64,000 bases of DNA, from contig NZ_FXBL01000004.1 of NCBI RefSeq assembly GCF_900177325.1, positions 186,001 through 250,000 on the forward strand, written 5' to 3'. Positions 7,921-14,711 of this stretch are shown one piece after another. The notes beneath the pieces are model-generated. The model did no database searches and was not told the origin of the DNA. It saw nothing but the letters and a program-made list of their open reading frames with translations. Source of the stretch: Mesorhizobium australicum (GTDB lineage: Bacteria; Pseudomonadota; Alphaproteobacteria; Rhizobiales; Rhizobiaceae). The position numbers and the translations under genes are program-made. Every line of letters starts with the position of its first letter. Positions within the stretch are counted from its first letter, which is position 1.

Positions 7921-10569
7921 ATGGCCGAAGCGGCAAAGCAGGCACAGGAGGAGGGCGAGGAAACCAGCAGCGAGGCGGAAGCCCTTGCCGATATCCTCGC
8001 GTGGTCGGTCGAGTGCCCAAAATGGCAGCGTGACGCCCTTCGCCGCCTTTGCACCAAGAACGCGCTGGAGGAGGCCGACTACAAGGAGCTGACGGCGCTC
8101 TACAAAAGCGGGGGTGAAGGCGCCGTTCCGCTGGCGGCCGTGCACATCCCCGATCCGCAGGCCGCGACCGTAGCGGTAACACTGCGCGACATCCACGATG
8201 TCGAGCATGTCAACGCCCTGAAGGCCGGCGAGCGGCTGAGCTTCGACAAGGCCGGCCTCACCGTGGTCTACGGCGACAACGGCTCGGGCAAGTCCGGTTA
8301 TGCCCGCATCCTGAAGAAAGTATGCCGCGCGCGCACGCCGCCGAAGGGCGACCGCATCCTGCCGAACATCTATACGGCCAAACCCGGCACACCGAAGGCC
8401 GTGATCGACTTCGTCGCCAACGACCAGAACAAGAGCGAGACCTGGTCAGGCGACAATCCGGCAGACCCGCTGCTTTCTTCGGTCAGCGTCTTCGATAGCC
8501 GCACCGCGAACGTGCATGTCGACGAGGTCAACGATGTCGCCTACACGCCCTTTCCCATGCGCGTTCTTGAGCGGCTTGCGGAGGCCTGTCAGGAGGTCAA
8601 GAAGCGGATAAGCGCCGATATCGCGGCGGTCGAACAGCAAACGCCGGAAGCGGTCAAGCAGCCCAGGACGCATGAGGGAACGGCCACGGCCAGGCTGATT
8701 GAGGGGCTGAACGGGAACACGAAGGAGCAGGACGTTCGCGATCTCGCAACGCTGAACGACAAAGAAAAAGCACGACTCGAAACGCTGAAAGCCGACCTTG
8801 GCAACGACCCGCTGAAGGTCGCGCGCAGGATCGAGGGGCAGCGCGACAAGCTCGCCGAAGCCGGTAGGGCCTTTGCGAAACTTGAAGGCGCCATTACCGA
8901 TGAAGAGGCCGAACGCCTGTCCGGCCTTTACGCCGACTATCAAGCGGCACGCCGCGCGGCGATCGCCGCGGCGGGCGACCTGTTCGCAGACGAGCCGCTA
9001 CCGGACGCGGGATCGGAAGTGTGGCGCGCCCTTTGGGAGGCCGCTCGCGATTACTCGACCCAGAAGGCCTATCCCGAGCTTACCTTTCCGGTGACTTCGG
9101 ACGGATCGCGATGCGTCCTCTGCCAGCAGGAGCTGGACGCCGAGGCTGCGGACCGCATGACGCGGTTCGAGAAATTCGTGAAGGACGAGACCAGGCGCAA
9201 GGAAGAGCTGGCGCAGGCTGCCTACGATGAGTGCCTGAGCGGCTTCGCCGGCGCAGACATCGCTGCCCGCGACGTTGCCGCCGCGGCGGCCTTTGTCTGC
9301 GACGAACTGGATGATGGCGATCTGGCCGCCGCCGTAAGGCGGGCGTTTGTGAGCGCCAAATGGAGGCTGCGGGCAATCCTGCGTTATCATGCGGAAGACG
9401 AAACGGCACCGCTCCCCCCTGTTGCGGCATGGCCAGGCGAGGCGGTCGCCGCCCATGACACTGCGCTCTCGGAGCGGATATCCGCCCTGCGGGCGGAAGA
9501 CGAATCCGGCGAGCGCGCCAGACTGACGGCCGAGCTTCACGCACTGTCAGACCGCGAATGGCTGGCCGCGGTGCAGGAAGACGTGATCGCCGAGATCGGC
9601 CGCCGCAAGAAGATCGCGACGCTCAAGGCCCGCGCGAAGGACACGGCAACCAACAAGATCACGACCAAGAGCGGCGAGATCGCCGAACAGCTCGTGACCA
9701 ACACGCTGCGGGCTGAGTTCGCCCGCGAGATCGACAAGCTTGGCGTTGCCGGCCTTGCCATTGAGCTGCGTAAGGAGAAATCGAGCTACGGCGTTCCGCA
9801 TTTCCGCGTCAGCCTGATCCGGAAACCCGATGCCAAAGTCGGCGAAGTCCTCAGCGAGGGCGAACACCGCTGCGTTGCGCTCGCCGCGTTCATGGCAGAG
9901 CTGGCGACGACCGAGAGCCGGTCGGCCATCGTGTTCGATGATCCCGTTTCCTCGCTCGACCACATGCACCGCGAGGCCGTCGCCAAGAGGCTGGCGGCCG
10001 AGGGCGAACACCGGCAGATCATCGTGCTGACGCACGACATCGCGTTCCTGTTCCTGCTGGATCAGGAGTGCCGCGAGAAAGGCACGCATATCGCGTTCCG
10101 TTCCGTCACGCGAACGGACGACCATGCAGGATTTGTCCAGCCCGATCCGCCGGCCCGCGCCCAGCCGATCGAAAAGGTCATCGAGGGCATGCAGAAGCAG
10201 CTCGATAACCAGAAAATCCTGTATGAGAGGGGCGACCATGACGGCTGGGAAAGGGCCGTCGATGCGCTTCAGAAGCGGCTGCGATCGACCTGGGAGCGCG
10301 CGGTCGAGGAAGCAGTCGGGCCGGTGCTCAAGCGCCTTTCCAACAAGGTCGAAACCAGGGGGCTGGCCAAGCTGACCGCCCTCACAATCGAAGACTGCGC
10401 GGCAATGAGAAAGGCCTATGGCCGGTGTTCGGTGCTGCTGCACAGCTCGGCGGACGCCCTCAATTCCCCGCTGCCGAAACCCGACGCCGTCCAGCAGGAG
10501 ATCACCGCGCTTAAGGAATGGGTCGAGGACATCAAAGCGCGTCAGGCCAAGATCGAGTACCTGCAATGA
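7921..10569 (+). CDS. RloC/PrrC-like SMC-type ATPase with zinc-hook cysteines and C-terminal HEPN-like motif
   Basis: An 882-aa AAA/ABC-type ATPase. Walker A is GDNGSGKSG at about 118-126, an ABC-like signature LSEGEHR lies near 644, and Walker B is IVFDDPVSSLD at about 670-680, followed by the switch His in LTHD. Between the two ATPase halves is a coiled-coil-like region with a CVLC pair at 398-401, like the zinc hook of RloC. The last ~60 residues contain RCSVLLH (about 835-841), an Rx5H arrangement matching the Rx4-6H motif of HEPN ribonucleases, to which PrrC/RloC anticodon nucleases belong. The start ATG follows AGAGGAA. The next gene overlaps its stop by 4 nt and encodes a second HEPN-like protein. 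Likely role: ATP- or DNA-damage-gated tRNA cleavage causing abortive infection; the target is not known. Confidence 0.7.
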   Translation: MAEAAKQAQEEGEETSSEAEALADILAWSVECPKWQRDALRRLCTKNALEEADYKELTALYKSGGEGAVPLAAVHIPDPQAATVAVTLRDIHDVEHVNALKAGERLSFDKAGLTVVYGDNGSGKSGYARILKKVCRARTPPKGDRILPNIYTAKPGTPKAVIDFVANDQNKSETWSGDNPADPLLSSVSVFDSRTANVHVDEVNDVAYTPFPMRVLERLAEACQEVKKRISADIAAVEQQTPEAVKQPRTHEGTATARLIEGLNGNTKEQDVRDLATLNDKEKARLETLKADLGNDPLKVARRIEGQRDKLAEAGRAFAKLEGAITDEEAERLSGLYADYQAARRAAIAAAGDLFADEPLPDAGSEVWRALWEAARDYSTQKAYPELTFPVTSDGSRCVLCQQELDAEAADRMTRFEKFVKDETRRKEELAQAAYDECLSGFAGADIAARDVAAAAAFVCDELDDGDLAAAVRRAFVSAKWRLRAILRYHAEDETAPLPPVAAWPGEAVAAHDTALSERISALRAEDESGERARLTAELHALSDREWLAAVQEDVIAEIGRRKKIATLKARAKDTATNKITTKSGEIAEQLVTNTLRAEFAREIDKLGVAGLAIELRKEKSSYGVPHFRVSLIRKPDAKVGEVLSEGEHRCVALAAFMAELATTESRSAIVFDDPVSSLDHMHREAVAKRLAAEGEHRQIIVLTHDIAFLFLLDQECREKGTHIAFRSVTRTDDHAGFVQPDPPARAQPIEKVIEGMQKQLDNQKILYERGDHDGWERAVDALQKRLRSTWERAVEEAVGPVLKRLSNKVETRGLAKLTALTIEDCAAMRKAYGRCSVLLHSSADALNSPLPKPDAVQQEITALKEWVEDIKARQAKIEYLQ

Positions 10570-11075
10570 ACGCGATCGAATGGCTCCACAATCATGCGCC
10601 GGGCTTCGCCAATCTTTCGGCCGAAGAGCGCGAGGCGATCATGCAGTTCTCACTGCTCTGGAGTCTGTTCGAGTCGGGCGCGCTCAAGACCAACGGCAAC
10701 GCGAAGGCCATTGCCGATCTCTCCGCACACTGGGCAAACCAGGGCGGGCTTGCCAAAGACAGTTTCGCGCAGGCGCTCGCATATTTTCAGAACCGCTATG
10801 TCGGGAACGGCGGGTTCACCTATCATTTCGGCCATCTGCATTTCCGCAACGGCGACAAGAAGGAGCTTGTGGAGCGCGTGCTGAGAGGCGAGTCCGATGC
10901 GCCTTCCGACATCGCGGCCGCCGTGCTGATTATCGTGTTCCGCTACCGCAACAATTACCTGCACGGCATGAAATGGGCCTACGAGTTGAAGGGCCAGCTA
11001 GGCAATTTCACAACGGCCAACGCTGCCTTGATGGAGGCGCTCGAACTCTATGGCGCGCATGGCGCCGCTCCGTGA
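10566..11075 (+). CDS. Small HEPN-like protein, partner of the RloC-like ATPase
   Basis: A 169-aa protein. The ATG at 10566 overlaps the ATPase stop (ATGA), so translation is coupled. It is all-helical in appearance, and residues 126-133 read RYRNNYLH, giving Arg128-x4-His133, the Rx4-6H active-site motif of HEPN ribonucleases preceded by a helix rich in Ile and Val. HEPN domains usually act as homodimers. Its position suggests either the nuclease effector controlled by the ATPase or a dimer partner for the HEPN-like C terminus of that protein. I do not recognise a named family; it may be annotated as hypothetical. Confidence 0.6.
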   Translation: MNAIEWLHNHAPGFANLSAEEREAIMQFSLLWSLFESGALKTNGNAKAIADLSAHWANQGGLAKDSFAQALAYFQNRYVGNGGFTYHFGHLHFRNGDKKELVERVLRGESDAPSDIAAAVLIIVFRYRNNYLHGMKWAYELKGQLGNFTTANAALMEALELYGAHGAAP

Positions 11076-11091
11076 GCGGCGCACGCATTCC

Positions 11092-11135
11092 TTGACAATA
11101 TTAGGTTGATATTATATTATTAGGGTAGTATTATA
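11092..11135 (+). promoter_or_regulatory. Toxin-antitoxin promoter with two tandem operator copies
   Basis: TTGACA (11092-11097) and TATTAT (11115-11120) are 17 nt apart, a near-consensus sigma-70 promoter. Two 18-bp direct repeats, TATTAGGTTGATATTATA (11099-11116) and TATTAGGGTAGTATTATA (11118-11135), start 19 bp apart and match at 15 of 18 positions. They flank and overlap the -10 box. The HigA-type antitoxin is the expected ligand. The toxin start lies only about 10 nt beyond the likely transcription start, so its mRNA may be nearly leaderless. Confidence 0.65.
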
Positions 11136-11137
11136 AT

Positions 11138-11502
11138 TTGATCTGCTGGAACGTCGAATATACCGACGAGTTCGGAGAATGGTGGAACGGGCTGAACGAA
11201 GGCCAGCAGGACGACACGACCGCCGTCGTCGGATTGCTGCAGGCGCGCGGCCCCTCACTTCCCTTCCCGCACTCTTCGGGGATCGAGGGCTCACGGCACG
11301 ACCATATGCGCGAGCTGCGCATCCAGAGCAGCGGGAAACCGCTGCGCGTGTTCTACGCTTTCGACCCGCGCCGGTCGGCGATCCTACTGATCGGCGGCGA
11401 CAAGACCGGGACGACCGCTTCTATGAAACCTTCGTCCCGCTCGCCTACAGGCTGGACGACACCCATCTCGAAGAGCTGAGAAATGAGGGCCTGATAAAAT
11501 GA
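11138..11502 (+). pseudogene. HigB/RelE-type (Gp49, DUF891-like) toxin with a frameshift
   Basis: Reading from TTG 11138 gives the start of a Gp49/HigB-type mRNA interferase (EYTDEFGEWWNGL, then HMRELRIQSSGKPLRVFYAFDP and the LIGGDKTG strand). After 11410 this frame becomes meaningless and stops at 11479. A -1 shift at the GGG of 11408-11410 restores the expected end, DDRFYETFVPLAYRLDDTHLEEL, with its stop at 11502 overlapping the antitoxin ATG by 4 nt. One missing G in a GGG/GGGG run explains it. The lost part holds the conserved Phe-Tyr segment of the family active site, so the short 113-aa form is probably inactive. A base-calling error is possible; programmed slippage is not supported by a recognisable slippery site. 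Confidence 0.75.
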
Positions 11503-11855
11503 CAGGACACACGCCATTCAAGGAACCGACCAAAGGCTGGAGCGCCGAAAAGCGCCTCAGGGCCGAGGAGCGCACCGCCGCCGTGCTGGCCGAAATCCAA
11601 GAGGCGGAGATCGCCGAACTGCGCAAGGCCCTCAAAGTGTCACAGCAGGAGCTGGCGGCGCTGCTCGGCAAGTCGCAGGGCGCGGTGGCGCAGCTTGAGC
11701 AGCGCTCCGATATGAAGATCAGCACGCTGCGCGAGACCATCGAAGCGCTCGGCGGCCACCTGCAACTCATCGCCGAATTTCCGGCAGGACAGGTGCGTCT
11801 TTCCAACCTCGGGCAGGCCGCCGATGAAAAGGCCGGAAGCACTGCCGCTTGGTAG
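11499..11855 (+). CDS. HigA-type XRE antitoxin
   Basis: A 118-aa protein with an XRE helix-turn-helix at about 40-95 (KVSQQELAALLGKSQGAVAQLEQ) followed by a segment typical of HigA partners of Gp49 toxins (TLRETIEALGGHLQLIAEF). Its ATG overlaps the restored toxin stop by ATGA. The toxin-first order is the usual HigBA layout. It should bind the toxin and repress the promoter at 11092-11135. Because the same 18-bp motif is found at the RloC-like promoter (7779-7796), it may also repress that operon. Confidence 0.8.
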   Translation: MTGHTPFKEPTKGWSAEKRLRAEERTAAVLAEIQEAEIAELRKALKVSQQELAALLGKSQGAVAQLEQRSDMKISTLRETIEALGGHLQLIAEFPAGQVRLSNLGQAADEKAGSTAAW

Positions 11856-11896
11856 GGCCGGTATTGCGATTGTCCCCCGGCGCAATCGATCCGGCC
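11856..11896. terminator. Imperfect hairpin between convergent genes
   Basis: GGCCGG at 11856-11861 pairs with CCGGCC at 11891-11896, and TTGCG (11864-11868) pairs with CGCAA (11881-11885), forming an interrupted stem between the antitoxin stop and the 3' end of the oppositely oriented EVE/GIY-YIG-like gene. A short TTT follows on the plus strand. It could serve as a shared terminator; the tail is weak. Confidence 0.3.
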
Positions 11897-11909
11897 GTTT
11901 GCTGCGATC

Positions 11910-12764
11910 CTATAGTTTGCGCAAGACGCCGTTTTGCCACGCGCGGCCAAGTTCGTCTTCTTTGACGCCGGTTATAATCTCGTTGTTTGCCGGATGCCGG
12001 TGGTCTGCGAAATGCAGGAGCAGACGCTGTTCCATGTGATAGGCAAGCCGCGCCGTGTCCCAGAGGTGATACCAGACCGGCTCATATTTCAGGCCGCCCA
12101 GATCGGGCATGGAGGAATGGTTGAACTGATTTGCGCGCTGACGGAAGTCAAAAGCCCAGCCGATTTTGAGAGCCAATCGATCCGCGCTTCTGATCCGCAT
12201 GGCGTAGGTGTAGGCGGGCGCGCGGCGCATATGCATGACGCCGGTACGCCTGGTGGTAGGCGGAGGCGCCGTGCGCTTGGCGTTGCCGTGCTTCTTCGCA
12301 ATGCGCTCTTGCGCGTGGGCCGTCAGCTGCAGCAGCTTTTCTTCCTGCCATCGCAGCGTACGCACCCGCTGTTCCTCTTCAGGGGTGAGCGGCACAATCC
12401 CTTGCGCGGAATCCATACTGAATTTCCGCTCGGAAATTCCGGACAGCAACGGCTGATCCGGCAGCGACCAGGCTCGCCTGTTCATCAGGCCGAAGGGCCA
12501 TTTGTATTTCCCGTCAACGAAGTCTGACGAACCGCGCGGCTCGACAAAGTCGAGCGACATGACCGGTTCATCTGTCGGCTCCATGACACCGAGCAGCCGT
12601 CCCTTCATATCGTCTTGCGTCTGGTCGCCCATCGTGCCGACGAGCACGATCTGATCGCCGGCTTTCAACTGATCAAGAGCGTTCTCGCGCCAGCCTTTCG
12701 TGCTGAATTGCAAGGGGCCAACCGGAACGCTCCAGCCCCAGACCTTTGTCATGAAAAGCGTCAT
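11910..12764 (-). CDS. EVE/PUA-like domain fused to GIY-YIG (T5orf172-like) nuclease domain
   Basis: A 284-aa protein. Residues 1-110 have an EVE/PUA-like look: it begins MTKVWGWSVPVG, continues with a K/R-rich helix, then the strand KAGDQIVLVGTMG and GRLLGVMEP. A charged helical linker spans about 120-165. The C-terminal ~105 residues resemble GIY-YIG/T5orf172 nucleases: AYTYAMRI, then LKIGWAFDFRQRANQFN, a downstream Glu in AYHMEQRLL and an Asn in NNEII, in the order of the family's Tyr, Arg, Glu and Asn residues. EVE/ASCH readers fused to nucleases are known in modification-dependent restriction, so this may cut phage DNA with modified bases. Both domain calls rest on pattern only. The gene stands alone between the toxin-antitoxin pair and the integrase. 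Confidence 0.55.
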   Translation of the reverse strand: MTLFMTKVWGWSVPVGPLQFSTKGWRENALDQLKAGDQIVLVGTMGDQTQDDMKGRLLGVMEPTDEPVMSLDFVEPRGSSDFVDGKYKWPFGLMNRRAWSLPDQPLLSGISERKFSMDSAQGIVPLTPEEEQRVRTLRWQEEKLLQLTAHAQERIAKKHGNAKRTAPPPTTRRTGVMHMRRAPAYTYAMRIRSADRLALKIGWAFDFRQRANQFNHSSMPDLGGLKYEPVWYHLWDTARLAYHMEQRLLLHFADHRHPANNEIITGVKEDELGRAWQNGVLRKL

Positions 12765-12935
12765 GCCCGCCCGCCTGATCTGATTTGTGAATCCTGCATC
12801 TACTTTTCGTGGTCATTTATTTGGCAGCAATCCTCCTGATAATCTGACCGCAACTGCAACAACTGAAAAGTGTGCCAGCCTTGCGGGGCCGGCGGATACC
12901 GTCGCCGGTAACAATTGCTTCCTTGCCGTCCGCCA

Positions 12936-14207
12936 TTACGTTGCTTGCCTTTCTTCCTGCTCGGGAAACACCGCTTTGTCCTCTGCGTCCAGCAGGGCGG
13001 CGATCTCCTCGCAGGTGCGGGTGACGGCGAGCTTCAGGGCCTCGTCGATATGGACATACCCCTGGGTCACGCTTTGAGCGGCATGGCCAAGCAGTGCCCT
13101 GATCGTCAGCTCGGAAAACCCGAGATCGCCGGCGACGCTGCCGAAGGTATGGCGCAGCGTGTGCGGCGTGACGCCCTTGATCCCCACGCTGGCGCAGAGC
13201 CTGAAGAGGCAGGCTTTGGCGGCCGTGAAATGCCCGTCGGTGATATCGGATGGGAAGACATAGGGGCTTTTGCCTCGAACCGGCTGGCTAGCGGCGATCT
13301 TTGCGGCGGAAGGGCCGATCGCGCGGATCTGCGCATCACCCTTGGTATCGGGGAAGGCTACATAGCCCGCGTCGGCAAAGAGCCAAGGCCGTTGCAGGCC
13401 CTGTCCCTCGGAAATGCGGAAGCCCGTGAGGGCCAGGAAGCGGACGATGGCAAGCGCCACCGGGCTTTCGCCATCACGTTCCGCTTGCCGCATCGCCGCT
13501 CCCAGCTTCTTGATCTCGGCCACGCTCAGGCGCCGCTTTTTCCTGTTGCCAGCCAGCTTACGTGCCCCCCGGCTCGGATGGCTTTCGAGCTTGTCGAGGC
13601 GAGCGGCATGTCCAAGGATGCTCTGGAGGGTTCCGACAGCGCGAGACGCAACGCCAGGCCCGCCGGTAGTGACGCCGCCGCGGCCCTTGCCTCTCGGCTT
13701 TGCCGTCTTCCCGGCCACGATATCGGACTGCATCCCCTCGATGTCGGCGACCTTCAGGGTATGAGCAAGACGATTACCCAGAAGCGGCTTGATGTGCGTT
13801 TCGATACGGCTCTTATCCATGGCGAGAGTTGACTTCTTGATCGGCCGGTTGCGGCGGCCGAGAATGCGGCCGGCCTCGGCCTCCGTCAGATACCAGTCGC
13901 ACAACTCGGCAACCGTGGCCTGCTGGTGGGGATTGTCATCGGTGTCAGCGGGGTCTTCGCCAGCGGCGACCGCGCCGAGCTTGATCTTGGCTTCGTCGCG
14001 GGCGTTCTCGACGGTCATCACGCCGTACCGGCCGATATTGATGCGGCGGCTTTTGCCCTCGGCGTTGCGGTACTGGATGATAAAGGTCTTGACCCCGGCC
14101 TTGGTAACGCGGACGCCGAAGCCTTTCAGCTCCCCGTCCCACAAGAACGCCTGCCCTTCGGCCGGCGCCTCCAGCGCGTCCACGGCCTTTTTCGTCAGCT
14201 TGGCCAT
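12936..14207 (-). CDS. int: Tyrosine recombinase (DUF4102-type phage/island integrase)
   Basis: A 423-aa integrase of the length usual for the DUF4102 family. The N-terminal arm-binding domain (about 1-90) shows the family features FLWDGELKGFGVRVT and INIGRYGVMTVENAR. A core-binding SAM-like region follows. Catalytic-domain residues are visible: Arg in LTGFRISEG, His-x-x-Arg in HTLRHTFGS, His in LLGHAA and the nucleophile Tyr in TQGYVHID. It is encoded pointing into the island with its 5' end about 190 nt from the tRNA-Gly fragment at 14396-14441, the standard placement for an integrase next to its attachment site. All catalytic positions look intact, so the element may still be mobile. Confidence 0.93.
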   Translation of the reverse strand: MAKLTKKAVDALEAPAEGQAFLWDGELKGFGVRVTKAGVKTFIIQYRNAEGKSRRINIGRYGVMTVENARDEAKIKLGAVAAGEDPADTDDNPHQQATVAELCDWYLTEAEAGRILGRRNRPIKKSTLAMDKSRIETHIKPLLGNRLAHTLKVADIEGMQSDIVAGKTAKPRGKGRGGVTTGGPGVASRAVGTLQSILGHAARLDKLESHPSRGARKLAGNRKKRRLSVAEIKKLGAAMRQAERDGESPVALAIVRFLALTGFRISEGQGLQRPWLFADAGYVAFPDTKGDAQIRAIGPSAAKIAASQPVRGKSPYVFPSDITDGHFTAAKACLFRLCASVGIKGVTPHTLRHTFGSVAGDLGFSELTIRALLGHAAQSVTQGYVHIDEALKLAVTRTCEEIAALLDAEDKAVFPEQEERQAT

Positions 14208-14230
14208 TTCGCTTCCTCACTCGATCGCTC

Positions 14231-14278
14231 TGCTTACACGGCTTGATCATAGCACCCGTGTAAGCAATATGTAAGCAG
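14231..14278. repeat. Inverted repeats upstream of the integrase gene
   Basis: A perfect 11-bp inverted repeat, TGCTTACACGG (14231-14241) and CCGTGTAAGCA (14256-14266), has a 14-nt spacer. A third half-copy GTAAGCAG follows at 14271-14278. They lie between the integrase start (14207) and the attachment site, where arm-type integrase sites or an excisionase/repressor operator would be expected. Confidence 0.55.
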
Positions 14279-14395
14279 CGCAAGCGAAATTTCCGGCCTA
14301 TCGTAGCGTATGCTGGCGAATGGTGGTCACGGCAACTATATGATTTACAGCGCGTTTTCGCGTTTCTGGATATCGTGGCGTATAGTTTTCCTAAT

Positions 14396-14441
14396 CTTGC
14401 CAAGGTTGGGGTCGAGGGTTCGAATCCCTTCGCCCGCTCCA
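14396..14441 (+). other. Attachment site: 3' portion of tRNA-Gly(GCC), right end of the island
   Basis: These 46 nt read as the 3' part of a tRNA-Gly: anticodon loop with GCC, a T-arm GAGGG-TTCGAAT-CCCTT, acceptor strand CGCCCGC, discriminator T and encoded CCA. The sequence upstream has no D-arm or 5' acceptor strand, so this is a fragment and not a working tRNA gene. Integration into tRNA 3' ends leaves this duplication on the distal side. The orientation predicts that the intact tRNA-Gly lies left of the window and that everything from there to 14441 is the island. Confidence 0.8.
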
Positions 14442-14455
14442 AGTAACCTCACGGA

Positions 14456-14480
14456 AAAGCCGCGGTCCTTCCGCGGCTTT
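14456..14480 (+). terminator. Terminator hairpin downstream of the tRNA-Gly fragment
   Basis: AAAGCCGCGG (14456-14465) and CCGCGGCTTT (14471-14480) form a perfect 10-bp stem with a 5-nt loop, followed by CGCGTTTT. This is probably the original terminator of the tRNA-Gly gene, left behind when the island separated it from the gene. Confidence 0.7.
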
Positions 14481-14711
14481 CGCGTTTTCAGGTCGGCCGC
14501 GAGCTTGCGGATCTGACACGGCCTAATGTCTACGGCACATGATGGAATGTGCTCGATTGCAGCGCGAACGAAGTTGGCCGTCGTCTCTTAAGAGATGCCG
14601 AGCAAGTGGCCTCAGCGCCAAAAACCTGACCTCAACTTACAAGTTTTTTTTCAGACCACAGTCCCAAACAGAGATCCGTGATCGTCACATCGGTGAACGG
14701 GCAGGAATCCG

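Noticed and set aside
11402..11420. Programmed -1 frameshifting in the toxin gene
   Set aside because: No heptameric slippery sequence or convincing downstream structure; mutation or sequencing error is simpler.
14340..14441. A complete tRNA-Gly gene
   Set aside because: The 5' acceptor strand and D-arm are absent; only the 3' portion is present.
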